From Sphingobacterium alimentarium (GTDB lineage Bacteria; Bacteroidota; Bacteroidia; Sphingobacteriales; Sphingobacteriaceae): a DNA stretch of 64,000 bases. The DNA lies in assembly GCF_004342685.1 (NCBI RefSeq), contig NZ_SMBZ01000015.1, positions 1 to 64,000 on the forward strand, written 5' to 3'. Numbering within the stretch: position 1 is the stretch's first letter; each line of letters opens with the position of its first letter. Under the pieces are notes generated by a model, which did not search any database, was not told the DNA's origin, and saw only the letters and a list, made by a program, of their open reading frames with translations. Shown here piece after piece: positions 9,937 to 19,602 of this stretch. The translations under genes were made by a program, and so were the position numbers.

Positions 9937-10151
9937 AGATTTATATGTGATACTAAGTCCTACAATATCATATGTTAAGCGAACCTATCTGTTGTAATTC
10001 TCCCAGGAGGAATAGATTAATCATAGGTGGAGTAAAATAAATTTCCCTAGGTCTTTTGTAAGAAAGTACGATTAATACCAATAGAGGAGAGGGATTTTAT
10101 AATTCTGACCTTGTAGATAATGTACCGAATCGATAATATACCGGGTAAAAG
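9937..10151. other. Gene-free intergenic stretch
   Basis: About 215 bp lie between two convergent terminators, within a 354-bp gene-free gap. I see no open frame of note, no repeat and no RNA-like structure. The AGGAGG-like string near 10005 is not followed by a usable start and frame. Confidence 0.5.
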
Positions 10152-10190
10152 AAAAGGGATATGAATTCATCATATCCCTTTTGGTACTAT
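10152..10190 (-). terminator. Terminator after the TerC gene
   Basis: A 13-bp perfect stem (10152-10164 with 10170-10182) has a 5-nt loop and a T-rich tract on the minus strand. It lies 25 bp after the TerC-family stop codon. Confidence 0.8.
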
Positions 10191-10206
10191 TTATAATATT
10201 TTGTTT

Positions 10207-11259
10207 CTACGTGGTATAATCTTTCTTTTTCGGAAACATAAGTGAGGCAATGACACTTATTGCTAATATACCAACGATAATAATTAGAGAATGAGAAGTG
10301 GTGAATCCCCATTCTTTAAGGTAGCTATGTAAAAGCATTTTCGCTCCGATAAATACCAATAGGAAGGCCAGTCCGACTTTCAAATAGTGGAATTTGTCGA
10401 TAATATTTACCAATAAGAAGAACATCGATCTTAAGCCTAATACCGCGAAAATATTTGAGAAAAATACAATGTATGGATCTTTAGTCACCGAAAATATTGC
10501 TGGAATAGAATCTACAGCAAAGATTAAATCTGTAAACTCAATAACTAATAATACTAAGAATAATGGTGTTACATATTTTACGCCATTTTCTACAACGAAA
10601 AATTTACCGCTATCTAGTTTATGTGTTACTTTGAAATACTTCGAAGCGAACTTCACGACCGGATGATTTTGTGGATCTACTTCTTCCTCTTGGTTGCGGT
10701 TGATATACATCATTACACCGGTATACACCAAGAATGCACCGAAAACGTACAATATCCATCCGAACTTAGCGATCAACGCTGCACCGATAAAAATAAATAT
10801 ACAACGCATTAGGATAGCACCGATGATACCCCATACCAATACCTTATGGTAATACTTTTCTGGAATACCAAACGAAGTAAATAGCAATACCATGACGAAG
10901 ATATTGTCAATAGATAAGGCATACTCAACGACATAACCCGTCAAATATTCCAATGTAAGGGCTTTATTATAGGCTTGTATACTGGCAGCCAAGTCGTTCT
11001 CTACTATTTTTACATCATGTAGATGCTTGCTGATGATCTCGCGAAGGTGGCCGAAATCATGTACATTATGAAGCTCATTACCCCAAAAATAAAGAATGGC
11101 CCCAAAGCCCAAGGCGAAGGACACCCAAATTACTGACATAATCGCAGCAACCTTTAAGCTGACAGGCTTATCACTTTTGCTAAACAACCCTAAATCGATA
11201 GCAAGCATGAGGATTATGAATATTATAAATCCTCCAAAAAACATTAGTTCGTGACTCAT
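10207..11259 (-). CDS. TerC/Alx-family integral membrane protein
   Basis: TerC-family proteins are inner-membrane carriers linked to metal (especially manganese) efflux and to tellurite resistance. The 350-residue protein has about nine membrane helices. Family hallmarks are the acidic membrane motifs ALSIDNIFVMVLL and EFTDLIFAVDSIPAIF, plus the charged loop around residues 180-210. It resembles Alx/YgjT. It follows the polyprenyl synthase gene with a 1-nt gap between stop and ATG, so the two are almost certainly co-transcribed and perhaps translationally coupled. The reason for that pairing is not obvious. Confidence 0.9.
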   Translation of the reverse strand: MSHELMFFGGFIIFIILMLAIDLGLFSKSDKPVSLKVAAIMSVIWVSFALGFGAILYFWGNELHNVHDFGHLREIISKHLHDVKIVENDLAASIQAYNKALTLEYLTGYVVEYALSIDNIFVMVLLFTSFGIPEKYYHKVLVWGIIGAILMRCIFIFIGAALIAKFGWILYVFGAFLVYTGVMMYINRNQEEEVDPQNHPVVKFASKYFKVTHKLDSGKFFVVENGVKYVTPLFLVLLVIEFTDLIFAVDSIPAIFSVTKDPYIVFFSNIFAVLGLRSMFFLLVNIIDKFHYLKVGLAFLLVFIGAKMLLHSYLKEWGFTTSHSLIIIVGILAISVIASLMFPKKKDYTT

Positions 11260-11260
11260 C

Positions 11261-12232
11261 TTATTTATTACGTTCTGTTGTAAATTTTACTAGTGCTAGA
11301 AGCCCATTTTTGTATTCGTTGTCCGGAAATTCAGCGAGGATGTCAAATGCCTCTTGCTGATATTGCAGCATCTTATTGGTAGCATACGCTAAGCCGCCGC
11401 TGCTTCGTACGAATTCTATTACTTCAGCTACCTTTTCAGGGTTTTCATTATGGTTTTTTACCAATTTGATCATATTCCTTTTTTGAGAACTTGTCGTTTC
11501 ATTAAGGGCATATATCAAAGGCAAAGTCATTTTTTTCTCTTTGATGTCATTGCCTACCGGCTTACCGACATCATCCAAGCCAAAGTCAAATAAATCATCT
11601 TTAATCTGAAAGGCTAGACCTATTTTTTCGCCAAACAAACGCATTTTTTCCACGATTTCATCACTTGCACCCGCCGAACATGCGCCAGAAGCGCAACATG
11701 AAGCTATCAAGGAAGCCGTTTTTTTGCGAATGATCTCATAGTAGATATCTTCTTTAATATCCAGCTTTCGTGCTTTTTCAATCTGCAGTAATTCGCCTTC
11801 ACTCATCTGCTCCACTGCATGAGATACTATCTTCAAAAGCTTGTGCTCATTGTTGTTTACAGATAGCAGCAATCCTTTTGCGAGCAAAAAATCGCCCACC
11901 AGGACTGCAACTTTGTTTTTCCATAGCGCATTCACCGAAAATAATCCTCTACGCTCATTGGCATTGTCTACTACATCATCATGCACCAGGGATGCAGTAT
12001 GTAGCAATTCTACCAAAGAGGCGCCGCGATATGTCGATTCATTTATTGAACCACAAAGACCTGCTGAGAAAAAAACAAACATAGGGCGCATTTGTTTACC
12101 CTTTTGTTTGTATAGATATTGAGTTATTATATCCAGTAATGGAACTGAACTTTGCATGGATTGCTTAAACTTTCGTTCGAAAGCAGCGATTTCTGTGGCT
12201 ATGGGTTTTTGTATTTCTTTTAAACTTCGCAT
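11261..12232 (-). CDS. Polyprenyl diphosphate synthase (IspB-like)
   Basis: A trans-prenyltransferase that extends farnesyl diphosphate with isopentenyl diphosphate, most likely making the side chain of menaquinone. From the ATG at 12232 it has 323 residues. GKQMRP (45-50) binds the pyrophosphate, the first aspartate-rich motif is DDVVD (85-89) and the second is DDLFD (near 210). The frame extends to a TTG at 12250, but ATG (MRSLKEIQKP) fits family starts. Small and bulky residues near the first motif determine chain length; I cannot assign the length from sequence alone. It is the upstream partner of the TerC gene. Confidence 0.9.
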   Translation of the reverse strand: MRSLKEIQKPIATEIAAFERKFKQSMQSSVPLLDIITQYLYKQKGKQMRPMFVFFSAGLCGSINESTYRGASLVELLHTASLVHDDVVDNANERRGLFSVNALWKNKVAVLVGDFLLAKGLLLSVNNNEHKLLKIVSHAVEQMSEGELLQIEKARKLDIKEDIYYEIIRKKTASLIASCCASGACSAGASDEIVEKMRLFGEKIGLAFQIKDDLFDFGLDDVGKPVGNDIKEKKMTLPLIYALNETTSSQKRNMIKLVKNHNENPEKVAEVIEFVRSSGGLAYATNKMLQYQQEAFDILAEFPDNEYKNGLLALVKFTTERNK

Positions 12233-12289
12233 GAAAAATGGACGTACCAATAAGCATCAATTATAAGGAATAAATATAGTAAAAATACA

Positions 12290-12853
12290 TCAGATAGCGT
12301 CTACCGATCTTTCCAGTTCAGCATACCATTCTGCCCCATATTCACGTATTAGAGGGTCTTTTAGGAATTTATACACAGGAACCTTCAATTCTTTGCCAAA
12401 GGTACATGCGTCATGGCAGATATGCCAACGGTCGTAATGCAAGACGTCAAACTCAGGGTAGTGAGTCGTACGTATCGGGTAGAGGTGACATGATATCGGT
12501 TTTTTCCAATCTACTTCACCTAGTTCGTAAGCTTTCTCAATCGCACACTTCGTAATGCCATTCTCCCAGGTCACGTAGGCACATTCTTTATTGCCATCTA
12601 CACAGGTCGTGGTCAGGTCGCCATCCGCATCAATGACACTTGTGCCGTAGTTTTCTACAGCTTCTATTCCTTTTTCTGTCATCAGATGTTTCACCTTTGG
12701 ATATATTTCTTCCAATATAGCTTTTTCTGATTGTCTTAGCGGTGCACCTGCATCCCCTTCTACACAACAGATACCTTTACATTTTGTAAGATTACACACG
12801 AAATCATTAGTGATTAAATCTTCATGCACGAGCACATTGCCAACCTCGATCAT
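12290..12853 (-). CDS. DUF3109 family cysteine-rich protein
   Basis: The 187-residue protein is rich in cysteines arranged like metal-binding YkgJ-type domains: CNLTKCKGICCVEGD near residue 21 and further Cys residues at CVDGNKEC, CAIEKA, ISCHLYP and ICHDACTFG. DUF3109 is widespread in Bacteroidota and uncharacterised; the cysteine pattern implies a zinc or iron-sulfur site. It is soluble and has no signal peptide. It follows the DUF3108 gene by 6 nt, so the two form an operon. Confidence 0.88.
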   Translation of the reverse strand: MIEVGNVLVHEDLITNDFVCNLTKCKGICCVEGDAGAPLRQSEKAILEEIYPKVKHLMTEKGIEAVENYGTSVIDADGDLTTTCVDGNKECAYVTWENGITKCAIEKAYELGEVDWKKPISCHLYPIRTTHYPEFDVLHYDRWHICHDACTFGKELKVPVYKFLKDPLIREYGAEWYAELERSVDAI

Positions 12854-12859
12854 TGCCTA

Positions 12860-13651
12860 TTATTTTGAATAACTTACTTTTTTTCCTAAATCGTATTTCA
12901 GTCCTTCGGCTTTAGTTAATTCCATAGTTACTGAACCAATTATGATATCCACTTGAGCTTTCACGGGGATACGATTCCCATCATTGGTGACCCAAAGATA
13001 TAACTTACTATCCTTTTTAAAAATTCGTCCAGGTTTAATTTCTGGATTTAACTTAATACATTCCAATGTGCCTAGGGAAGTTTTAATCTTTTCGGTACCC
13101 ACATAGGTTACTTTTAGCTCGGCAACTTCGTCATTCAGGAAATAAGGAATCTTGAATGAATCGCCGGATTTGAGTGAGGCTAAATCTAGGTTGCGGGAGA
13201 AGTAATAAGCTGACACTAAATCAAATAGCTGCGAAGTAGGGCTCTTGAATGTGCCCTTAGCTCCCTTTACTGAATGATTTCTATGATCAAACGTCGCATA
13301 TTCTTTGCGGGTATAATTATTCTCACGGATATCTTCTGTGTACAGATACGGTTGATAAGTCGTGCCGTCGATGTACGAATCGTATTTATTTTTTACGGTA
13401 TAAAAAATCGAGAAACCGGACGAGGTCTGACCAAACGCACTTAAATGAAATACATTTTTATTGCTGAATTGTAGTTTAGACTTGTTGACAGACAGTACCC
13501 CGTTCGCCGCAGACAAAATACCATACTTCAGGCGGTAAGATAATTTTTCACCTTCTTTGAATGTCGGTTCTTTCAGATAGGGTAGGGTCTGTGCCATGTT
13601 GGGAACAATCCCAATGAATAACAGGACTAAAGCTATATAAAATTTTTTCAT
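12860..13651 (-). CDS. DUF3108 domain-containing exported protein
   Basis: The 263-residue protein has an N-terminal signal peptide (to about residue 20, VPNMAQT) followed by a beta-rich DUF3108 domain (EGEKLSYRLKYGILSAANGV near 32-51). DUF3108 proteins are periplasmic and resemble lipoprotein-carrier folds; their role is unknown. The gene is 30 bp downstream of the DUF2480 gene and 6 bp upstream of the DUF3109 gene, so all three are probably co-transcribed. Confidence 0.85.
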   Translation of the reverse strand: MKKFYIALVLLFIGIVPNMAQTLPYLKEPTFKEGEKLSYRLKYGILSAANGVLSVNKSKLQFSNKNVFHLSAFGQTSSGFSIFYTVKNKYDSYIDGTTYQPYLYTEDIRENNYTRKEYATFDHRNHSVKGAKGTFKSPTSQLFDLVSAYYFSRNLDLASLKSGDSFKIPYFLNDEVAELKVTYVGTEKIKTSLGTLECIKLNPEIKPGRIFKKDSKLYLWVTNDGNRIPVKAQVDIIIGSVTMELTKAEGLKYDLGKKVSYSK

Positions 13652-13681
13652 ATAAATATGACGTGTTGCAAAGTGAATAGT

Positions 13682-14200
13682 TTAACTTTTGCGCTTAAAT
13701 ACAGGTACTGTGGAGCATGGCTCACCATACATAATGCTTTTGGCGAATTGCGAAAGTTTGGAGGTGAAGGTGACAAAGGCACTTTCAGGAATGTAAATAT
13801 CACCACAGCCTTTGACTACGATGCGCTGATCTTGATAAGCCGAATAGTCAATTGCGTGTATAGCCAGGGTGAATTGTTCACGGACTACATCGTCTTGAAT
13901 TCCAAAAGTAACCGACTTGGCAACCATAGAAAATTTATTTGCCAATAGCATATATGCCCATGTGGGTACTATGGCGTCAGCGGAACATGTAATTCCAATA
14001 TGTTTGTCTTGATATGCGGACCAATCGTGTTCTTTGATAAAATCACGAAAGTCTTTCTCTCTCAAAATAAGTCCATGAAAAAGATTGTCCTTGATATCAT
14101 ATATAATAATGTCTTCCTGATTGATTGCATATTTGGCTAAATCAATGGTAATAAGACCGCTTTGCGCTACTTTGTTGACTATGTTTTCTTGAATTTCCAT
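13682..14200 (-). CDS. DUF2480 family protein
   Basis: A 172-residue soluble protein with two similar halves (each containing a D-Y/W-SAYQD type segment: HDWSAYQDKHIG and IDYSAYQDQRIV), as in DUF2480 proteins of Bacteroidota. No catalytic motif is recognised and the function is unknown. The internal repeat suggests a duplicated fold or pseudo-dimer. It heads the DUF2480-DUF3108-DUF3109 cluster and is separated from the upstream foldase gene by a terminator. Confidence 0.85.
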   Translation of the reverse strand: MEIQENIVNKVAQSGLITIDLAKYAINQEDIIIYDIKDNLFHGLILREKDFRDFIKEHDWSAYQDKHIGITCSADAIVPTWAYMLLANKFSMVAKSVTFGIQDDVVREQFTLAIHAIDYSAYQDQRIVVKGCGDIYIPESAFVTFTSKLSQFAKSIMYGEPCSTVPVFKRKS

Positions 14201-14212
14201 ATCGTATTAAAA

Positions 14213-14248
14213 CAAAAAAAGCCGAACAGCTAGTGTTCGGCTATAAAA
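14213..14248 (-). terminator. Terminator after the PpiD/SurA-like gene
   Basis: A 9-bp GC-rich stem (14220-14228 with 14234-14242) has a 5-nt loop; on the minus strand it is followed by a seven-T run. It ends the foldase transcript. Confidence 0.85.
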
Positions 14249-14262
14249 ATAATTATAATATC

Positions 14263-16365
14263 TTAATAAAATCTAATACGATTGTCATCTATATCAGCGA
14301 TATCCATTAAGGCTTTGAATACAGCACCCCAGGTACGTTGTTGTTTTGCGGACAACATTTGCTTTTGTTGGGCTTTGCGCTCTGATTCTACCATTTCTTT
14401 AGGATTGACAAAGCTTGTAACTTGGACTGCATATACCCCTTGCGCACCTTCGATAGATTTAGAAGGTTTGTTCAATGGTAAACCAAACACCGAACCGATA
14501 ACCGAGCTTTCAAATGCTACACCAGGGATTACTGGATTAGCAAGTACAATGTTCTCTACGTTGATTGCTTGTTTGCCTAGTTTTTGTGCTACCTGATCAA
14601 TTGAAGAAGCACCGTTAAGTGCATTATTCATTTTCTCTTTCAACATACGCGCTTTTACCATATTCTTCACACCCAATTCGATGTCAGACTTGATAGCCTC
14701 TAATGGTTGTGGGCCTTTTGGATTGACGCCTGTTACCTTAGCTATGATAAAATAATCGTTGGTCTCAAAAGCTGATTCAGAAACATCACCAGCTTTCGCG
14801 TCGAATGCCCATCTTACTAATTCTCTCGGGATTTCAACGCCATTTAATGTGTTGTCCATTGGACGTAAGCTCGCTGCTTTTTCTGCATTCAAATTGTTCT
14901 TTTTAGCGACCTCTGCAAAGTTTTTGCTGTCGATCTCAGAAAGAATGTTGTTTGCTTTTGTATAAGCTGCATCAGTCGTTTCTTTACCTGCTGTGATAGC
15001 TTTGTCTACAATAGCAAGTTTAACAATTTTGGAGTTACCGATATGTTTTTCAATATTCAATACGTGTACACCAAATTGTGATTCTACCACCAGTACATCT
15101 CCTGGTTTACCATTGAAAGCAGCCTCTTCAAACGGACCTACCATTTGACCTCTTGTGAAGGTACCCAGGTCACCACCGTTAACTTTGCTTGCTTGATCTT
15201 GGCTGAATTCAATCGCTAATGTTTCGAATTTTTCGCCTTTGGCAATTAATCCTTTAATAGAATCTGCTTTTACTTTCGCTTTTTCAATTCCACCTTCAGC
15301 TGCTGCATTCAATAAGATGTGTCTCGCTTTAACAGAATCGGCACTGAATTTCGCATCCAATACTTTTGCTATTTCGTAATGTCCTTCAGATGCAAATGGT
15401 CCAACTGTAGTACCAGTAGGCACATTGAAAACTACTGAATCTAACGCAGGGCTTAGTTGACCTTTTTTGTAATAAGTCACTGGCGCTTTATTGTCTGAGT
15501 GAATAGCCACGAATGATGAATCATTTGTCGATGCTATAAGTTCAGTTTTTAAAGTTTGAATCGCCGCTAATGTCGCTGCTGAATCTTGTTTCGTTGGTTT
15601 TGCATTGACCAAGATATATTCAACAGAACGTGTTTCTTCTTCGTTTTTGAATAAGTTTTTGTTTTTATCGTAATATTCTTTGTAGTCTGCATCTGTAAGT
15701 TTGATGTCTGCATCGTTTACAGAAGAATAGTCTAACAAGACATATTTGAAGTTTGCTAATTTGTTTTTAGCAGTGTATTCATCTTGTGCTTCTAATGCTG
15801 TAACATATACGGACGATCCAACAAGATTAGAGTATTTTTCAGCTAATCTTTGCGAACGCAATTGCTCCAACATGCTTTCCCATTGTTGAGCAAGTTGTGG
15901 ATTAGACTTAGCTTCAGTGATTACTTGTGCCAAGTATGCTCTATCAAATTGTCCGGTTTGAGGATTTGTAAAGGCTTGAATAATTTGTTGCGCAGGATTA
16001 GGTCCTGAGATCAAATCGTTTAATTCTTTTTTACCAATAGTAATACCTAATTTTTCAATTTCTGCATTCAAGAGTTCTTGCGATACCAATTGGTTCCATA
16101 CTTGTTGCACTGCAAAATTCTTGATCTGAGGAGTTTCGGCTCCACCCATTTGTTGTTGGTAGTTATTAGATGTTTGATCCACTAACGCATTGAAGTACTG
16201 ATAGTCAATAGATGTACCATTGATATTACCTACTTCATTTTGTTTCTTTAACCAGAAAGGAGTTCCTGATTGAATAATGTCTCCTAATAAGAATGCAACA
16301 ATTGCTAAACCGATAACGAAGATTACTAATCCCGCACGATTACGCAAATTACCCATTAATCCCAT
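14263..16365 (-). CDS. Membrane-anchored periplasmic peptidyl-prolyl isomerase (PpiD/SurA-like)
   Basis: This is a chaperone/isomerase for outer-membrane and periplasmic proteins. The 700-residue protein has one N-terminal transmembrane anchor (about 12-33, AGLVIFVIGLAIVAFLLGD), a SurA_N-like helical chaperone region, and a parvulin (PPIC) domain at about 340-450 marked by VKARHILLN, GGDLGTFTRGQMVGPFEEA and QFGVHVL. A second, more degenerate parvulin-like part (YFIIAKVTGVNPKGPQ) follows near 530-560. The gene is separated from lptC by a terminator and has a probable promoter around 16428-16435 (TATCTTGC). Confidence 0.93.
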   Translation of the reverse strand: MGLMGNLRNRAGLVIFVIGLAIVAFLLGDIIQSGTPFWLKKQNEVGNINGTSIDYQYFNALVDQTSNNYQQQMGGAETPQIKNFAVQQVWNQLVSQELLNAEIEKLGITIGKKELNDLISGPNPAQQIIQAFTNPQTGQFDRAYLAQVITEAKSNPQLAQQWESMLEQLRSQRLAEKYSNLVGSSVYVTALEAQDEYTAKNKLANFKYVLLDYSSVNDADIKLTDADYKEYYDKNKNLFKNEEETRSVEYILVNAKPTKQDSAATLAAIQTLKTELIASTNDSSFVAIHSDNKAPVTYYKKGQLSPALDSVVFNVPTGTTVGPFASEGHYEIAKVLDAKFSADSVKARHILLNAAAEGGIEKAKVKADSIKGLIAKGEKFETLAIEFSQDQASKVNGGDLGTFTRGQMVGPFEEAAFNGKPGDVLVVESQFGVHVLNIEKHIGNSKIVKLAIVDKAITAGKETTDAAYTKANNILSEIDSKNFAEVAKKNNLNAEKAASLRPMDNTLNGVEIPRELVRWAFDAKAGDVSESAFETNDYFIIAKVTGVNPKGPQPLEAIKSDIELGVKNMVKARMLKEKMNNALNGASSIDQVAQKLGKQAINVENIVLANPVIPGVAFESSVIGSVFGLPLNKPSKSIEGAQGVYAVQVTSFVNPKEMVESERKAQQKQMLSAKQQRTWGAVFKALMDIADIDDNRIRFY

Positions 16366-16444
16366 ATTCCGTAATTTGTATTTATGTGTTCTTTAGTTAT
16401 TTAATTGAGTTTCTTTTAAAACAAGGCGCAAGATACAATTTTTA

Positions 16445-16476
16445 TAAAAAAAAAGCATATAAATAATATGCTAATT
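16445..16476 (-). terminator. Terminator-like hairpin upstream of the foldase gene
   Basis: A short stem (AGCATAT at 16454-16460 with 16466-16472) is followed on the minus strand by a nine-T run. It lies downstream of nothing on the plus strand and between lptC and the foldase gene. On the minus strand transcripts arriving from the foldase promoter start beyond it, so it may mark the 5' boundary of that unit. The stem is AT-rich and weak. Confidence 0.35.
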
Positions 16477-16512
16477 CAAAACATCTTTTTAAGTTTTTTG
16501 TTATACCAAGCT

Positions 16513-17124
16513 TTATTGACCAAAAGATGGTATCTGACTCTCGCCAGACGGTATGATAAAGCCTGTCATATTCTCGCCTTGAATATTTCTAAAATCCGTG
16601 TCGGACTTGAATGAGGTGGCTTGCAGGCTTCCGCGCGCATCTTTGAAATCCATCGTGATAGGCACCGTATTGTAATAGATTTTTTGATTTTCATCGTAAA
16701 AAATCTCTTCGGATTTGATCACGGAGCCGTCCGCCATATTTATAACCACATTTTTCCGAAACTCCGTAATTCCTTCTTTCGCGCGTTGTAGACCATAGTC
16801 CGAACGTATACGTTGGGTTTCCTTGCCATCCGCATCGTAGAAGATAATCTGCAATCCTTTTTCGAATTCGTAATTGTTATTTCTTCCTGCGGTAGTGTCG
16901 TGGTAGATTTTCAATTCCGGCCCTGTGAGTTGCGCTTTGACGATGGCCGAGTCGCTATATATGATTTTTACATCTTTGTAGATATCCACGGCCTCTTCTT
17001 GTTGGATATTTTCAATCGCATTGATATCCTTCATCTCATTTTCGCAGGCCGTAAATAGCAAAATCCCTATTATGCTATAGGCTAATAGGGATGCTAAATT
17101 CTTAGTGATCAGTTTATTAATCAT
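16513..17124 (-). CDS. lptC: LPS export periplasmic protein LptC
   Basis: LptC links the inner-membrane LptBFG complex to the periplasmic LptA bridge in lipopolysaccharide export. From the ATG at 17124 the protein has 203 residues. It has a lipoprotein-type signal (ILLFTACENE, Cys27) and a single OstA/LptC beta-jellyroll domain (about 45-190, with YSDSAIVKAQLTGPELKIYH and the long beta strands). The start ATG overlaps the upstream gene's TAA by 8 bp and is preceded by a purine-rich AAGAAGAAG, favouring this start over the in-frame ATG at 17151. It is coupled to an outer-membrane protein gene, an arrangement common in Bacteroidota. Confidence 0.85.
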   Translation of the reverse strand: MINKLITKNLASLLAYSIIGILLFTACENEMKDINAIENIQQEEAVDIYKDVKIIYSDSAIVKAQLTGPELKIYHDTTAGRNNNYEFEKGLQIIFYDADGKETQRIRSDYGLQRAKEGITEFRKNVVINMADGSVIKSEEIFYDENQKIYYNTVPITMDFKDARGSLQATSFKSDTDFRNIQGENMTGFIIPSGESQIPSFGQ

Positions 17125-18442
17125 AACTTCTTCTTTGGAACCAAAGGTCATTGATATTGAAGCCTATATTAATATTGATATATCTTTCTCGCACAAGATT
17201 GTTCTGTAAAGTACCTTGTTGACCAATCTCTGCCGAAATATTAATGCGCGAAGATGTACGTCCGAAATTCGTTTCCGGAAGAGGTAAGCCTAGACCTACC
17301 GTTACCGCCATATCATTGATACGTGTATTATTCGTATAGATATGTCCTTGATTGTATCTAAATCCTAGTCTATAGTCAATGATGTCCAGATACTTGTTGG
17401 ATGTAGCATCAGGTTTGAATTGTCCACCGACTGCTATGCCATAGTTTTTACCCAATGACGGTTCGCCTGCACGAGTTTGGAAACCCGACCAATCTGCATA
17501 TTTGAAGTCAGCACCGACCATCCAGTCATATCCTTGAGAGATTGTCACGCCGACATTATGCTTCATCGGAAGATTGAGATGGCGTGTACCAGCAGCAATT
17601 TGAGGAAGAGAATCCAGTGCTACGTTTTCCAAATCAGGATCTAGCGAAGGTTGGCTTCTTGTGATCAGCTGCGAGGTTCTCTCTTTGACCGTATTATTCA
17701 ATGCTCCCGAATATCCAATCGTCATATTGTGCTTTCTGCTTAGTGCGAAAGAATATTGAGCCCCGTAATCTACATTAACGCCTCTAATTAGTCGCGTCAC
17801 TTGACTTTTTGCATTCAACGCGCTCATATCATAAGGGAAAGTAACCGTTTGATTGTCTTTTAGTTCACCAAAAAGAAAGCCTGCGTTAGCTCCGATACTA
17901 AATCCTTTGAAAGGAGAGAAGCCGTAGCCTACAAAAGCTTTATTAACACCGCCTTCACCGGTAATCGATTGGCGTGTGGTAATATTCCCCATAGTACGCA
18001 TTTCGGAACTGTTGTATCCTAAATCCGAATAAGGCATTAATCCAAAAGCTATACCGTGATTGCGCGCTACCGAAAATCCAAATCCGAAATGTGAAAATGC
18101 AAAGTCAGCGGTATTGTCCTGAGCAGCACCTTTTGCCAATTGGGATATATTTCCATATAGACCTGCTTCGAGGATAGTGCGGTTTAACCCCGAATAACTA
18201 GCAGGGTTGGCAATATTTAGAATAGGCAATCCAGCTTGATACCTCACACCTGTGGATATTCCGCCCATTGATCGTGTCTGTGGTAATAAATCTTCACGTA
18301 TCTGTCCTATTCCGAATTTGGAATAAGGCGAATGTGAAGTGGTCTCTTGAGCGGTAGCCATGGTAGCAGATAGTATTAACACTGCTCCAAACATTATTTT
18401 TATCGCTTTGTGGGCACTCAATATATTCGACTGTCTATACAT
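17117..18442 (-). CDS. Outer-membrane beta-barrel protein (porin-like) upstream of lptC
   Basis: The 441-residue protein has a long-n-region signal peptide ending near residue 31 (SATMATAQET) and a body of alternating strands resembling FadL-like barrels (SPYSKFGIGQI, RSMGGISTGVR, NIANPASYSGL). It overlaps lptC by 8 bp and belongs to the Bacteroidota family commonly found beside LptC, which suggests a role in envelope biogenesis; this is context inference. An internal Met at residue 17 is a possible alternative start. No functional residue can be assigned. Confidence 0.8.
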   Translation of the reverse strand: MYRQSNILSAHKAIKIMFGAVLILSATMATAQETTSHSPYSKFGIGQIREDLLPQTRSMGGISTGVRYQAGLPILNIANPASYSGLNRTILEAGLYGNISQLAKGAAQDNTADFAFSHFGFGFSVARNHGIAFGLMPYSDLGYNSSEMRTMGNITTRQSITGEGGVNKAFVGYGFSPFKGFSIGANAGFLFGELKDNQTVTFPYDMSALNAKSQVTRLIRGVNVDYGAQYSFALSRKHNMTIGYSGALNNTVKERTSQLITRSQPSLDPDLENVALDSLPQIAAGTRHLNLPMKHNVGVTISQGYDWMVGADFKYADWSGFQTRAGEPSLGKNYGIAVGGQFKPDATSNKYLDIIDYRLGFRYNQGHIYTNNTRINDMAVTVGLGLPLPETNFGRTSSRINISAEIGQQGTLQNNLVRERYININIGFNINDLWFQRRSYD

Positions 18443-18593
18443 ACATTTTATAATATCCCCTAAGAAGGATTGTTCTTTTTATACTGTAGGTCAATAATAA
18501 TATTAACTTTTATCAGATACAAAACTATTTATTTTTAAATGAATACCTTATTCTATTTTGTTAAAAAAGGTTAATCATTTGTCTCTTAATGTT

Positions 18594-19577
18594 TTAAGTG
18601 AACTGAAAATATATAATTGTTCCAATAATAATGATATAAATACTTTCGTACAACCATTTTACCTTTGCATAAGCAAAATAATAGGCCAAATAAATGGCTA
18701 ATGGTGGTGCACAAAGTAAAAAATGATTGATCGTAATCTTCGTATTCAGGTAAAAGGATCCGATAATCAATAGCAACATGTAAAATAGCAACTGAAAGGA
18801 CTTGCGTAAGTGGACAATACTCCTAAAATATTGATCTTTCAACACCAATAGGAATAACAGCAGCGCAACCAGAATCGGGATTACTACGAAGTAATCATGA
18901 TAATCTACGTGCAGACCCGTCGGTAAGGGATTCGCAAAGGGTTTGAATATTTCCAAAAACTCATCCCATCGGTCTCTCCAATAATATATTACGCCCAATA
19001 AGAAATAGACCAAGCTAAAACCCAATACTGGCGTCACCCATTCTCTCCAGATGAACGGTCGAAAAATGATAAGGGCTATCCACAGCAAAAGTAGCATAAC
19101 GATAAACGGAAAGTATATCAAACTACCCAACGCCACGATCATTCCCAGATCAAACATCAATATTTTGACATCAGCTTGTTTATAAATATTGAACAGCTTG
19201 TCGATCATCCATATCGTAATGAAATTGCATATCAATGTGGGCGATAGTACCAAGAAAGGTAAAAACACACTGACCAAACTCATAAACAGCAATGCTGTAA
19301 GAAAGGTCGGCTTCCCCAAAAAGTTGAAGTGATTGATGATTCTGTTCAAAAAGAAAGCTTGGAGCAGCGTCAGAATCAAGGTAATCAAGACATTGGAATG
19401 CGGTTGTAGATCCGTTCCGAAATTGATGTTAAAAAGATTATTAACAGCAGGCTCTAAGAAGAGCGGTGTAAGCTCTTCGGGCAAATGCAGAAAAGCTCCT
19501 GAACACAATAGAGTGCCAATCAAGCATACCCAAAAGATGTTTATAGGAGTGAATTTTCTGTGCTGATTAATAATCAT
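18594..19577 (-). CDS. DUF6427 family polytopic membrane protein
   Basis: The 327-residue protein is almost entirely hydrophobic, with about nine or ten membrane helices (for example 15-33, 60-78, 92-115, 148-172, 180-200, 225-245, 262-280, 285-327). It matches my recollection of DUF6427 proteins in Bacteroidota; the function is unknown. It lies 25 bp after ccmD on the same strand, so it is probably read with the cytochrome c maturation genes, although nothing in the sequence links it to heme. Confidence 0.7.
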   Translation of the reverse strand: MIINQHRKFTPINIFWVCLIGTLLCSGAFLHLPEELTPLFLEPAVNNLFNINFGTDLQPHSNVLITLILTLLQAFFLNRIINHFNFLGKPTFLTALLFMSLVSVFLPFLVLSPTLICNFITIWMIDKLFNIYKQADVKILMFDLGMIVALGSLIYFPFIVMLLLLWIALIIFRPFIWREWVTPVLGFSLVYFLLGVIYYWRDRWDEFLEIFKPFANPLPTGLHVDYHDYFVVIPILVALLLFLLVLKDQYFRSIVHLRKSFQLLFYMLLLIIGSFYLNTKITINHFLLCAPPLAIYLAYYFAYAKVKWLYESIYIIIIGTIIYFQFT

Positions 19578-19602
19578 AGTGCAATATTGTGCAGACTAAG
19601 TT

